Source: Selenomonadaceae bacterium
GTDB lineage: Bacteria; Bacillota; Negativicutes; Selenomonadales; Selenomonadaceae
Length of the DNA: 64,000 nt
Direction: 5' to 3'
Assembly (NCBI GenBank): GCA_017475745.1
Contig: JAFVEZ010000018.1
Coordinates: forward strand, 1-64,000
How positions within the stretch are numbered: position 1 is the stretch's first letter; every line of letters starts with the position of its first letter. The translations under genes were made by a program, and so were the position numbers. Shown one piece after another: positions 1 through 8,605 of this stretch. The notes under the pieces were generated by a model. That model was not told the origin of the DNA. It ran no database searches and was given only the letters and a program-made list of their open reading frames with translations.

Positions 1-1
1 G

Positions 2-718
2 ACGCTGATTCAAGCAATGTTTGACGAAGTAAATTTTGCTGAATTTGTTATGGCATTTGGAATAATTTTTTCTACATCAGAAATGGTGGCAATAGTTTTT
101 TCTGATTATGTGAATGAATTTTTCAAGCAGCAGAGAGAAATTGTTAATCAGCAAGCAAATATTTTGATTTTGCAAATGCGTCCGCACTTTATTTACAACA
201 CGATGACGAGTATTTACTATTTATGTTCGCAAAATCCTGAACAAGCGCAAAAAGTTACGCTGGAATTTACAAATTATTTGCGAAAAAATTTTACGGCTAT
301 AGCTTGCGAAGGGACGATTTTATTTTCTGAAGAATTGGAGCATGCAAAAGCCTATTTATCAATAGAGCAAGTTCAATTTGAAGAAAATTTATTCGTTGAG
401 TATGACACGCCGCACATAAATTTTAAAATTCCGCCACTTACATTGCAGCCGATAGTAGAAAATTCAGTAAAACACGGGCTTGATCCAGACTCAGGACCAT
501 TGCATATTTTAATTTTAACTCGTGAAACAGAATCCGGCAGCATGATTATTGTTGAAGATGACGGAGTTGGATTTAAATTTGACGGAAATAAAGAAAATTT
601 TGCGTTAAAAAACATAAAAAAGCGGCTTGAAATATTTTGCGGAGGAAATTTGACAATTTATCCACGCGAAGGCGGCGGCACTGTTGTAAAAATTTTGATA
701 CCTCTTGCACAAAAATAA
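2..718 (+). CDS. LytS/YesM-type sensor histidine kinase, 3' part
   Basis: The reading frame is open from the window edge, so the true start lies upstream; about 238 residues are visible. A short hydrophobic stretch is followed by a Q-rich helix and the His_kinase motif LQMRPHFIYNT, whose His is the likely phosphoacceptor. The HATPase part follows with N-box PIVENSVKHGL, G-box EDDGVGFKF and a final KNIKKRLEIF segment. This architecture is that of LytS/YesM kinases, which normally signal to a LytTR or AraC-type response regulator; no regulator gene is visible here, so it may lie upstream. Codon use is clearly more AT-rich than in bioB or recG next to it, which hints at recent acquisition. The catalytic type is well supported; the sensed signal cannot be told. 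Confidence 0.85.
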   Translation, partial: TLIQAMFDEVNFAEFVMAFGIIFSTSEMVAIVFSDYVNEFFKQQREIVNQQANILILQMRPHFIYNTMTSIYYLCSQNPEQAQKVTLEFTNYLRKNFTAIACEGTILFSEELEHAKAYLSIEQVQFEENLFVEYDTPHINFKIPPLTLQPIVENSVKHGLDPDSGPLHILILTRETESGSMIIVEDDGVGFKFDGNKENFALKNIKKRLEIFCGGNLTIYPREGGGTVVKILIPLAQK

Positions 719-720
719 AA

Positions 721-758
721 GACATTTTGCACCAAAAACAGGTTCAAATGTCTTTTTT
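721..758 (+). terminator. Rho-independent terminator after the kinase gene
   Basis: GACATTT at 721-727 pairs with AAATGTC at 746-752 around a loop of about 18 bases, and a run of seven T follows at once. It lies directly behind the stop codon of the kinase gene. Confidence 0.8.
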
Positions 759-803
759 TAATAGAGTGTAATGGATTCTGGTATACTCAATTAAATCATT
801 TAT

Positions 804-1817
804 TTAATTATTCCTAGCTATGATGCCTGCGTTTCCGGAAGTATCCTTATTTGAGAGACAAAGCTCTTCTAATAGTTTCATATCTTCAATAATTGTCGTA
901 CCGCTGGTTGTCAGCATATCGCCGGTGATTGAAGCCGAAGCACCATTAATGAAAGCCGTTGCACCATTTTGAGGAAGCAGTTTGCGGCCTGCTGCAAGGC
1001 GGATATTAGCAGTTGGATTGATATATCTGAAAAGCGCAATCGTCCTCAAAATTTCATCACCACCAAGTTGCTCACGACCTTCAAGAGCAGTACCTTTGAC
1101 GGGCATCAGAGCATTGATTGGGATCGACTCAATGCCAAGCTCACTTAGTGAGATCGCCATATCCAGGCGGTCTTCCCAAGTCTCACCCATGCCGATAATG
1201 CCGCCAGAACAAACACAGAAGCCTTCCGATTGTGCCAGCTTGATTGTATTGATCCTGTCATCGTAAGTGTGGCTGGTACAAATGTATGGAAAGAAGCGCC
1301 GCGAAGTCTCAATATTGTGATGATAGCTTGTTACACCTGCCATTCTGAGACGTTTTAACTGTTCGCGATTGAGTATTCCGTGAGAAGCGCAGAGGTCAAT
1401 AGTCAACTGATCTCTCATATACTCGTAAGCTTCGATTGCTTTGTCAAAATCCTTGCCGCTCAATGCCCTGCCAGAAGTGACTATACTAAAACGGTTGACA
1501 CCGGCGTTCTGATTCAACAGCGCATGTCTGTAAATTTCCTCTTTAGGCAGAAAGCCATACTCTTCGATACCGGTCTTGTGACAAGCCGCTTGGGCACAAT
1601 ACTTGCAGTTTTCACCGCAGCGACCACTTTTGCCGTTGATGATTGTACAAAGGTCTATATGGTTACCGCAAAAATGAGTTTGAATCTCATGCGCTCCGGC
1701 TTGGAGTTCCTCAAGAGGTGTCTCAAGCAGGAAGCTCAAATCATCACCGCGCTGAATCCGTTCACCTTTAATGATCCTCTGAGCAATGCTCTGTACATCA
1801 ATATCTTTAGTAATCAA
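804..1817 (-). CDS. bioB: Biotin synthase BioB
   Basis: Radical SAM enzyme of 337 residues that inserts sulfur into dethiobiotin, the last step of biotin synthesis. The SAM cluster motif is C67-x3-C71-x2-C74 (GRCGENCKYCAQ). Other family blocks are YHHNIETS, CVCSGGIIGMGE and IRLAAGR. An AGGAGG site lies inside a longer possible reading frame and sets the start at TTG 1817, seven bases downstream. Of the residues that hold the auxiliary cluster in the E. coli enzyme, the positions equal to Cys128, Cys188 and Arg260 are present (C143, C203, R273), but the one equal to Cys97 is Ser111, and there is an extra Cys at 201. This pattern suggests the anaerobe-type enzyme with a different auxiliary cluster. 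No other bio genes are next to it. It has its own consensus promoter and a leader of about 150 bases. Confidence 0.95.
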   Translation of the reverse strand: MITKDIDVQSIAQRIIKGERIQRGDDLSFLLETPLEELQAGAHEIQTHFCGNHIDLCTIINGKSGRCGENCKYCAQAACHKTGIEEYGFLPKEEIYRHALLNQNAGVNRFSIVTSGRALSGKDFDKAIEAYEYMRDQLTIDLCASHGILNREQLKRLRMAGVTSYHHNIETSRRFFPYICTSHTYDDRINTIKLAQSEGFCVCSGGIIGMGETWEDRLDMAISLSELGIESIPINALMPVKGTALEGREQLGGDEILRTIALFRYINPTANIRLAAGRKLLPQNGATAFINGASASITGDMLTTSGTTIIEDMKLLEELCLSNKDTSGNAGIIARNN

Positions 1818-1971
1818 GATAAAAGCCCTCCTATAATGCAATCAGTAGTAAAATAATTGGAAAAATATTTGAAAAGTATAGAAATATTTTAAATCTTATA
1901 GTAAAATGAATTTATTGTATGATTATAATGAACTTGTTAATTGTATGCATTTATTGTAAACTGTTGCTTTC

Positions 1972-2000
1972 ATTATACAAAAGACTTGATTGATTGTCAA
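1972..2000 (-). promoter_or_regulatory. Sigma-A promoter for bioB
   Basis: On the minus strand TTGACA (1995-2000) and TATAAT (1972-1977) are separated by exactly 17 bases, a perfect consensus. Transcription would start near 1966, giving an AT-rich leader of about 150 bases before the bioB TTG codon. I saw no inverted TTGTTAACC-type BirA operator in the leader. Confidence 0.75.
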
Positions 2001-2044
2001 CGCTGCAAAAAAACTTAGGTTTACAATCGGATGAGGTAAATGAT

Positions 2045-4138
2045 ATGAATAATTATGCGTTTGATCTGAATACAGACATAATGTATCTAAAGGGTGTAGG
2101 ACCTCGAAGGGCTGCTGCTCTAAATCACATGAATATCTTCAATTTTTACGATTTTTTGACGCATTATCCACGCGCTTATGAAGATGAGCGCGAAGTAACA
2201 CCCATGAATAAACTAGTAGTTGATGAAACTGCTATAGTCGTAGGACATCTTTCTAATATCACTTTTAGAGAGGTTCGCAGCAATCTAAAGATCATTAATG
2301 CAATCTTGGAAGACGAGACTGACTATATTCAGGTCACTTGGTTTAATCAAGACTATCTGAAGAAGAAACTTAGCAACGGCATGAAACTTTTGGTTAAGGG
2401 TAAAGTCTCTGAAGCTTTCGGCAGCAATAGATTGTTGTCGATAACAGTACAGGCCTTTGATATTCTCGGTGAAGAGGAGCACCCAAATCTCGGTATATTT
2501 CCAGTCTATCCTTCTACTGCCACACTCAATCAGAAATTCTTCCGAACAACAATGCGCGGACTATTAGAAAGACTGCCGAAAATGAAAGAGATTCTTCCAA
2601 AGAATATTATTGCAGAACATGAGTTAATTCCATATGATGAAGCTATTAGATCAATTCACTTTCCACAGAGTAGGCAGGACATCTCTGAAGCTCGACACAG
2701 GCTGGCTTTTAATGAGCTGTTCCTTATTCAATACGGACTCATGCTTATAAAGAAAGAAACGCAAGAAGAGGAACTGGGAATCACTCACAAACCCAACGGC
2801 AAATTGGTCCAATCGGTTTTAGAGAGTTTGCCCTTTGAGCTTACTGGTGATCAGCAGAATGTCTTTGAAGAAGTGATACAAGACATGGAAGACTCTGCTC
2901 CAATGCGCCGTCTCATTCAAGGAGATGTTGGCTCTGGCAAGACCGTTGTTGCAATGTTGGCACTCGTCAAGACAGTTGAAAACGGCTATCAAGGTATATT
3001 CATGGCACCTACGGAAATACTTGCTGTGCAGCATTACGAGAAGTTTTTAAAAATATTGGAACCTCTCGGAGTGAGAGTAGGTCTGCTCTCTGCTCAAGTC
3101 ACCAGAACCAAGAAGCGACGTGAAGAAGCTTATGAAAAGATCGCCAATCAGGAATTTGATATTGTTATCGGAACTCATGCATTAATTGAAGAGGGTGTAC
3201 AGTTTAAGCGTCTCGGTTTAGTCATAACTGACGAACAACACCGCTTTGGTGTAGTGCAGCGTGCAAAACTTGAGCGAAAAACTGATCTCAGTCCTGATAT
3301 ATTGGTCATGACAGCGACACCAATTCCGCGCACAATGACTTTAACTGTCTATGGCGATCTCGATGTATCGCAAATTAAAGAGCTGCCGCCTGGCAGAAAG
3401 CCAATTCAAACAGTAGTCAGACATAAGGCAGGCAGAAAACAGATATATAACTTTGTCAGAAAAGAACTTGCAGCCGGTCGCCAGGCTTATGTTGTTTGCC
3501 CATTGATTGAACGCAGCGAGAGTGAGAAGTTGCAACAAGTTTCCTCTGCTGAGGAGATTTTTGAGGAACTCAGCAAAAAGACCTTTAAAGACTTTAACTG
3601 CGCGCTACTCCATGGCAAACTCAAGCCCAAGGAGAAAGACGAGATCATGGAAGACTTCAGAAATAATCGAATCAATTTGCTCGTCTCGACAACTGTAGTT
3701 GAGGTCGGCGTTGATGTTCCAAATGCTTCTGTAATGGTCATTGAACATGCTGAGAGGTTCGGACTTGCCACACTCCACCAGCTCAGAGGGCGCGTTGGTC
3801 GTGGAAGTGAGAAGTCCTATTGTATTTTGATTTCAGATACAAAGTCTGACATAAGCAAAGCACGATTGGAGATCATGGAGACTGTAAGTGACGGATTTAA
3901 ACTTGCTGAAGAGGATTTGCAGCTTCGAGGCCCAGGTCAATTCTTTGGAGAAGCACAACACGGTTTGCCCGATTTAAAGATTGCAGACATATTCCGCGAC
4001 GTAGATATCTTAATTAAGGCTAGAAATGCCGCCGAAGCATTCGTCCAAAAAGAAAACAATGCTGACGAAATCACACTTCTCAATGAAAGTCTTTCGACAG
4101 CATATGGTAATAAATTCAAACAAATAGTGGATATTTAA
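2045..4138 (+). CDS. recG: ATP-dependent DNA helicase RecG
   Basis: RecG remodels stalled replication forks and branched recombination intermediates. The 697-residue protein has the usual family length. Order: N-terminal region with a GVGPRRA helix-hairpin-helix-like motif, wedge/OB domain, then superfamily 2 helicase motifs GDVGSGKT (Walker A), DEQH (motif II), TATPIPRT (III), VVEVGVDVP (V) and QLRGRVGRG (VI), and the C-terminal TRG region LQLRGPGQFFG. An ATGAGG site at 2031-2036 supports ATG 2045; a TTG 51 bases upstream is in frame but lacks a good site. The gene is divergent from bioB, and its last four bases overlap the end of the convergent acetyltransferase gene. No clear promoter was found for it. 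Confidence 0.97.
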   Translation: MNNYAFDLNTDIMYLKGVGPRRAAALNHMNIFNFYDFLTHYPRAYEDEREVTPMNKLVVDETAIVVGHLSNITFREVRSNLKIINAILEDETDYIQVTWFNQDYLKKKLSNGMKLLVKGKVSEAFGSNRLLSITVQAFDILGEEEHPNLGIFPVYPSTATLNQKFFRTTMRGLLERLPKMKEILPKNIIAEHELIPYDEAIRSIHFPQSRQDISEARHRLAFNELFLIQYGLMLIKKETQEEELGITHKPNGKLVQSVLESLPFELTGDQQNVFEEVIQDMEDSAPMRRLIQGDVGSGKTVVAMLALVKTVENGYQGIFMAPTEILAVQHYEKFLKILEPLGVRVGLLSAQVTRTKKRREEAYEKIANQEFDIVIGTHALIEEGVQFKRLGLVITDEQHRFGVVQRAKLERKTDLSPDILVMTATPIPRTMTLTVYGDLDVSQIKELPPGRKPIQTVVRHKAGRKQIYNFVRKELAAGRQAYVVCPLIERSESEKLQQVSSAEEIFEELSKKTFKDFNCALLHGKLKPKEKDEIMEDFRNNRINLLVSTTVVEVGVDVPNASVMVIEHAERFGLATLHQLRGRVGRGSEKSYCILISDTKSDISKARLEIMETVSDGFKLAEEDLQLRGPGQFFGEAQHGLPDLKIADIFRDVDILIKARNAAEAFVQKENNADEITLLNESLSTAYGNKFKQIVDI

Positions 4139-4704
4139 TTATCTACATCGTTTTCAAGTTCTCTGATGATTTTAGCTGGAATGCCGCCAATAAGAGAGTT
4201 GTCCGGAACATTTTTTGTCACGACTGCACCAGCAGCAACTACCACATTGTTACCGATCTTCACGCCAGGTAAGATAGTCACATTACCGCCAATCCAGACA
4301 TCATTGCCAATCGTCACTGGTTTGGCTGTTCCAAGATGTTTGCGACGACCCATTGGATTAAGTGGATGTCCAATAGTTGTTATCAATGTATTCGGACCAA
4401 TCCAAACGTCATTGCCACATCTGACTTCAAGAATGTCAAGAATTGTCACGTTGTAATTTGCTAAGAAGTTGTCACCGACGTGAATGTTTTGTCCGTTATC
4501 ACAGTTGAAAACCGGCAAGACAACCGGATTTGCACCAACACTGCCAAAGAGTTCCTTGATTGTCTCAGTCTTGGTTTTATAATCAGTGACATCAATACTG
4601 TTGAGCTTTTGACATCTCTTGACTGCACGGAGCTTCAAAGCATCAACTTCAGGATCAGTCACGTCAAACTCGAGACCAGCCTTTAACTTTTCTAATTCAG
4701 TCAA
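4135..4704 (-). CDS. Maltose/galactoside O-acetyltransferase family protein
   Basis: Left-handed beta-helix acetyltransferase of 189 residues (LacA/Maa/NodL group), using acetyl-CoA to acetylate a sugar hydroxyl. An N-terminal Mac domain (residues 1-60) precedes hexapeptide repeats such as GNDVWIG, occurring twice, and VKIGNNVVVAAGAVV. TIGHPLNP carries the family catalytic His. GAGGAGG sits inside a longer open frame and fixes the start at TTG 4704. The stop overlaps the end of recG by four bases, tail to tail. The substrate cannot be told from sequence. A second, only moderately similar family member is at 58714-59292. Confidence 0.9.
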   Translation of the reverse strand: MTELEKLKAGLEFDVTDPEVDALKLRAVKRCQKLNSIDVTDYKTKTETIKELFGSVGANPVVLPVFNCDNGQNIHVGDNFLANYNVTILDILEVRCGNDVWIGPNTLITTIGHPLNPMGRRKHLGTAKPVTIGNDVWIGGNVTILPGVKIGNNVVVAAGAVVTKNVPDNSLIGGIPAKIIRELENDVDN

Positions 4705-4790
4705 AACTCTTCCTCCTCTTATCATATGATAAATCACATTATATCAGAGAAGTAAGTTTATGTCTATGTGATAAAGGTTTTTCAAATGAA

Positions 4791-4819
4791 TTGACAGAAT
4801 AATTATTCTTTGTTACAAT
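4791..4819 (+). promoter_or_regulatory. Sigma-A promoter for the PTS IIA-like gene
   Basis: TTGACA at 4791-4796, a 17-base spacer and TACAAT at 4814-4819. The start codon follows about 40 bases downstream behind GAGGAGG. Confidence 0.8.
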
Positions 4820-4860
4820 AACATTGTAAATTTAATTTATTTCTATGAGGAGGTTTCATA

Positions 4861-5223
4861 ATGGAAATTAAGTATGAGTCGACTATCACAGCGGTTGGCA
4901 AACTGGCTCGCGAATTTCTTGACAATAATAACAGCGTTATCATTTTAAATGAAGGTCTTCATCCAAATTTGGCAGATATGGTTGTTGAACACACTATTAC
5001 TGAACTAGCTGCTGATATTGAAGCCGGCGACAAACTTAAAATCGGCAACACTGATTTCAAAGTTGTCAGGGTCGGAGATATTGCTAATAGTACCATTCGT
5101 GAAGAAGGACACTGCACGCTTGTAATCAATGCGGACGGAACAATGCCAGGTCAAATTATCGTCAAAGGTGCTATGCCTCCTCGTCTTCGCATCGGCGATA
5201 AGATTCAATTCTTTAAAAAATAA
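4861..5223 (+). CDS. PTS glucitol/sorbitol-type IIA component (GutA/SrlB-like), solitary
   Basis: A 120-residue single-domain protein that resembles the sorbitol-family PTS IIA: a YESTITAVG start, a G-rich middle, a VGDIANSTIREEGHCTL block and a PGQIIVKG ending. His44 is in the region where E. coli SrlB carries its phosphorylated His. In the classic system IIA passes phosphate from HPr to a IIB/IIC sorbitol transporter, but no IIB, IIC or sorbitol-phosphate dehydrogenase gene is nearby. The gene stands alone with its own promoter and terminator and a strong GAGGAGG site. It may serve a distant transporter or have a regulatory role. The family assignment is fairly good; the function is uncertain. 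Confidence 0.75.
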   Translation: MEIKYESTITAVGKLAREFLDNNNSVIILNEGLHPNLADMVVEHTITELAADIEAGDKLKIGNTDFKVVRVGDIANSTIREEGHCTLVINADGTMPGQIIVKGAMPPRLRIGDKIQFFKK

Positions 5224-5245
5224 GTAATGTTAGTATAAATATAAA

Positions 5246-5286
5246 ACCATCTCCATGTAAAGGTCGTATGGAGATGGTCTTTTATT
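5246..5286 (+). terminator. Rho-independent terminator after the IIA-like gene
   Basis: ACCATCTCCAT at 5246-5256 pairs perfectly with ATGGAGATGGT at 5268-5278, followed by CTTTTATTTTA. It lies between convergent genes and may also end the pseudopilin transcript, although the T run is weaker on that side. Confidence 0.85.
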
Positions 5287-5296
5287 TTAAGAGCCT

Positions 5297-5803
5297 TTAA
5301 TCGTTGGAAAAGCGTATTCGGCCAACGCTATCAAATACTATAAATGGCTTATATTGTTTATTTAAATTATCTATTAACACTATATTTCCACTATTTTTGT
5401 TAGAGGATCTAGCATTTGATACTACTCCTTCATATGTCATTCTAATAGAGAAATCATTTTTAAAAGACAAATTGGAGGGCAATTTATATTTACGCACTTC
5501 ATCGTCATCATCAAGTCTGATACGATATTGTTTATTGTCGTTGCTACTTATAACAATAAATGATCTTGTTGGTTTACTCACAGATAATACGTCTTCTTCT
5601 TGATATGAAGATATTCTTTTTGCTGCCTGCATGAAGCGCAACTCACTGTACAAACTCTTCATTAGATAGTCAGCTTGTGCAATTTGCAATCCATTACTCA
5701 TTTTAGGAATTGCAACAGCAGAGAGAACAGCTATCACAGCAATTAAAAACACCACTTCAATGAGAGCGTATCCTCGTTCATTCATAATCGCCAAATGTCT
5801 CAT
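5297..5803 (-). CDS. Type IV pilin-like (pseudopilin, GspH/FimT-like) protein
   Basis: The protein begins with a prepilin peptidase signal: MNERG followed by YALIEVVFLIAVIAV, with cleavage expected after Gly and Glu at position +5. A single N-terminal hydrophobic helix precedes a variable globular part of about 130 residues. Such minor pilins join type IV pilus, competence or type II secretion filaments in the inner membrane and periplasm. The first ATG (5803) is three bases after the stop of the upstream pilin gene; a second ATG at 5785 gives the more usual short leader. Neither has a strong ribosome site, so translational coupling is likely. No assembly ATPase or prepilin peptidase gene is in the window. 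Confidence 0.82.
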   Translation of the reverse strand: MRHLAIMNERGYALIEVVFLIAVIAVLSAVAIPKMSNGLQIAQADYLMKSLYSELRFMQAAKRISSYQEEDVLSVSKPTRSFIVISSNDNKQYRIRLDDDDEVRKYKLPSNLSFKNDFSIRMTYEGVVSNARSSNKNSGNIVLIDNLNKQYKPFIVFDSVGRIRFSND

Positions 5804-5806
5804 AGT

Positions 5807-6226
5807 TTAAGTTGTCTTTTTACTTTTTGTAATACTATCAGAAGTATATTTAGTACTATTAACCAGCACAACCGCTCTTGTCTTATCATCGCTCAAATCA
5901 TATGAAGAAGCCGTTTTTTCCTCACCATTTACATAGATATTTCCACTTGGCGGTTTTAAATCTTCAATATTGTCGACATAATCTTTTAAATTATTTTTAA
6001 GATCAGTAGGTGGAGTCCCATTATCCATTTGATAGAGTGCTATGGCAGTGTCAAGAGTTGAAAGGTCCGCTTGCACCTTTGCCGTGTTGGCTGATGTGGT
6101 TATAGCAGTAAAACGCGGAATGGCAACAGCAGAGAGTATTCCAAGTACAGTTATCATCAATATGACTTCCAAGGTTGCAAAACCACGTTCGTTTAACCTG
6201 CCAAACAAATCAGACACTCCCATCAT
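5807..6226 (-). CDS. Type IV pilin-like (ComGC-type) prepilin
   Basis: A 139-residue prepilin with leader MMGVSDLFGRLNERG and mature start FATLEVILMITVLGI, showing Glu +5 and the usual AIPRF turn after the helix. The short size and the LSTLDTAIALYQMDNG segment resemble ComGC/PilA-type major pseudopilins. It starts 18 bases after the lon stop behind a GGAG site and is followed at once by the second pilin gene, so both are probably carried by the clpX-lon transcript or a promoter within lon. Partner machinery must be encoded elsewhere. Confidence 0.85.
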   Translation of the reverse strand: MMGVSDLFGRLNERGFATLEVILMITVLGILSAVAIPRFTAITTSANTAKVQADLSTLDTAIALYQMDNGTPPTDLKNNLKDYVDNIEDLKPPSGNIYVNGEEKTASSYDLSDDKTRAVVLVNSTKYTSDSITKSKKTT

Positions 6227-6243
6227 TTAGCTAAAACTCCAAC

Positions 6244-8556
6244 TCACTTCAACAAAGCAGTCTTTAATACTTCGTCCATATGCTCTACCGGAACGAACTC
6301 CAACTTTTCTCTGACATTTTCGGGTATATCTTCAAGATCGCGGGTATTCTCTTTTGGTAAGATGATTGTGTGCATACCCTCACGATAAGCCGCTAGGACT
6401 TTCTCTTTGAGACCGCCAATCGGCAGGACATTTCCGCGAAGTGTGATCTCACCTGTCATTGCAACATCACTGCGGACCTTGCGCTTAGTGAGTGCTGAGA
6501 TCATCGCCGTCGCCATTGTAATACCCGCGCTAGGACCATCTTTTGGCACTGCACCCTCCGGAACGTGAACATGTATATCATTCTTTTCGTAGAAGTCCTC
6601 TTCAAGTTTAAGTATATCAGAACGGCTTCTGACGTAAGTCAAGCCAGCCTGGGCAGACTCTTGCATGACATCGCCGAGTTTGCCTGTTAGAATTAATTTT
6701 CCTTTGCCTTTGAGGACGATTGCTTCAGTTGGAAGAATATCTCCACCGACTTCAGTCCAGGCCATTCCCGTTGAAACACCAATTTGTGGCTTTTTCTCTG
6801 CCTTGGTCTGCACGAATTTAGGCTTGCCAATGAAGTCTGTCAAATTCTTCTTTGTGATTTTGATTGGCTTCTCAGTACCTTCAACGATCTTTCTTGCTGC
6901 TTTTCGACAAGCTTTGCCAATTATTCTTTCCAATTCACGGACTCCAGCTTCACGAGTATATTCGGCAATGATCTCTTGGAATACACCCGCGCCGAACTTA
7001 ACATCGGTAGCGCTCAAACCATTTTCAGACCTTTGCCGCTTAGTTAAATGACGTTTTGCAATCTCATACTTCTCGGCTTCAGTATAGCTGGATAGTGTGA
7101 TAACTTCCATTCTATCACGGAGAGGTTTGGGTATTGTGCCGAGATTGTTGGCAGTGACAATCCAAAGTACATGAGACAGGTCGAAAGGTGTGTCAATGTA
7201 GTGGTCACTGAAAGTATTGTTTTGAGCAGGATCGAGGACTTCAAGCAAGGCAGAAGAAGGATCACCACTATAACCAGCCGCTCCGATTTTATCAACTTCG
7301 TCCAGCAGGAATACAGGATTATTCGCCCCAACCTTTTTGAGACCTTGAATTATTCTACCAGGCATTGCACCGACATAAGTACGCCTATGACCTCTGATTT
7401 CCGCTTCGTCTCTAATACCACCGAGTGAAGCGCGTACAAACTTCCTATTCATTGCCTTGGCAATCGACGAAGCAAGTGAAGTCTTGCCGACACCAGGTGG
7501 ACCAACTAAACATAAGATAGGCGAGGGTTTATCTTTTACCAATTCTTTAACGGCAAGAAAGTCCAAGATTCTCTCCTTGACTTTTTCGAGACCATAATGA
7601 TCTTGATTAAGAACTTTCTCAGCATTAACAAGATCCATCATATCTTCAGTTGACTTACTCCAGGGCAAATCCATTAACCAATCAACATAGGTTCTAATAA
7701 CGCTCAATTCTTGTGACATTGACGGTAACTTGTCCATGCGCTTGAGTTCTTTTTCAACAATCTTTTTAACCTCGTCAGGATAGCCGTCTTCCTCTAGTCT
7801 TTTATGATATTCTGCAATCTCATCGGCACGGTCCTCGTCTTCTCCGAGTTCCTTGTGAATAGCCTTGAGTTGTTCACGAAGATAGTAGTCTTTCTGGATT
7901 TTCTCCATTTGCTGACGTACTTGCTGCCCAATTTTATTCTCCATTTTGAGGACTTCAAGCTCACGTGCAAGAATCTCGTAAAGCTTCTCCAGTCGCTTCT
8001 CAACGTCAATACATTCCAAGATGGCCTGCTTGTCTTCCAGTTTAAGGTTTAAATGACTGGCAATAAGATCGGCAAGGCGTCCAACATCTTCAAGAATTGT
8101 TACAGCCACAAAAGTCTCCGGCGGTATTTTGCGACTTAGTTTAACCCAATCTTCAAACTCATGCACAACACCACGAATCATTGCTTCCATATGCAGTGAC
8201 TCAGTCCATTGATCCTCATGTACTTCAACATCAACTTCGGCGTAACTTTCAAACTCACGATAACCGACCATTATGCCGCGCTGTATGCCTTCAACAAGCA
8301 CACGAATATTACCGTCCGGCAACTTTAGTATTTGTTTTATTTCCGAAACAGTACCTACTTCATATAAATCGTCGCGCGTTGGCGATTCGTTGTCTATTGT
8401 CTTTTGGGCGATCAAGAAGACTTTGCGATCTTCGACCATTGCTGCCTCTATAGCATTTACTGAACGGTCTCTGCCAACATCTAGATGAACTATCATATTG
8501 GGGAATATAGTCATACCGCGCAGTGGCACTAGCGGCAAATGTATTAATTCAGCCAT
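6244..8556 (-). CDS. lon: ATP-dependent protease Lon
   Basis: Cytoplasmic AAA+ serine protease of 770 residues that degrades misfolded and regulatory proteins. The N-terminal LON domain ([13 protein letters not shown]) is followed by a coiled region, the AAA module with GPPGVGKTS (Walker A) and [10 protein letters not shown] (Walker B), and a protease domain with PKDGPSAG (catalytic Ser) and [11 protein letters not shown] (catalytic Lys). An AGGAG site eight bases upstream selects ATG 8556 over a GTG nine bases earlier. It lies 49 bases behind clpX on the same strand and is followed by two pilin genes. Confidence 0.98.
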   Translation of the reverse strand: MAELIHLPLVPLRGMTIFPNMIVHLDVGRDRSVNAIEAAMVEDRKVFLIAQKTIDNESPTRDDLYEVGTVSEIKQILKLPDGNIRVLVEGIQRGIMVGYREFESYAEVDVEVHEDQWTESLHMEAMIRGVVHEFEDWVKLSRKIPPETFVAVTILEDVGRLADLIASHLNLKLEDKQAILECIDVEKRLEKLYEILARELEVLKMENKIGQQVRQQMEKIQKDYYLREQLKAIHKELGEDEDRADEIAEYHKRLEEDGYPDEVKKIVEKELKRMDKLPSMSQELSVIRTYVDWLMDLPWSKSTEDMMDLVNAEKVLNQDHYGLEKVKERILDFLAVKELVKDKPSPILCLVGPPGVGKTSLASSIAKAMNRKFVRASLGGIRDEAEIRGHRRTYVGAMPGRIIQGLKKVGANNPVFLLDEVDKIGAAGYSGDPSSALLEVLDPAQNNTFSDHYIDTPFDLSHVLWIVTANNLGTIPKPLRDRMEVITLSSYTEAEKYEIAKRHLTKRQRSENGLSATDVKFGAGVFQEIIAEYTREAGVRELERIIGKACRKAARKIVEGTEKPIKITKKNLTDFIGKPKFVQTKAEKKPQIGVSTGMAWTEVGGDILPTEAIVLKGKGKLILTGKLGDVMQESAQAGLTYVRSRSDILKLEEDFYEKNDIHVHVPEGAVPKDGPSAGITMATAMISALTKRKVRSDVAMTGEITLRGNVLPIGGLKEKVLAAYREGMHTIILPKENTRDLEDIPENVREKLEFVPVEHMDEVLKTALLK

Positions 8557-8605
8557 CAACTTCACTCCTGTTACAATTAGGACACTTTCTCACTCCTAAT
8601 TAGTG

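Noticed and set aside
1940-2027. BirA operator near bioB
   Set aside because: TTGTAAACT and GGTTTACAA half-like sites exist, but they are about 50 bases apart or in direct orientation, unlike the 14-16 base inverted spacing expected.
1994-2044. Upstream TTG start for recG
   Set aside because: No good ribosome site before it, while ATGAGG precedes ATG 2045, which gives the usual family length.
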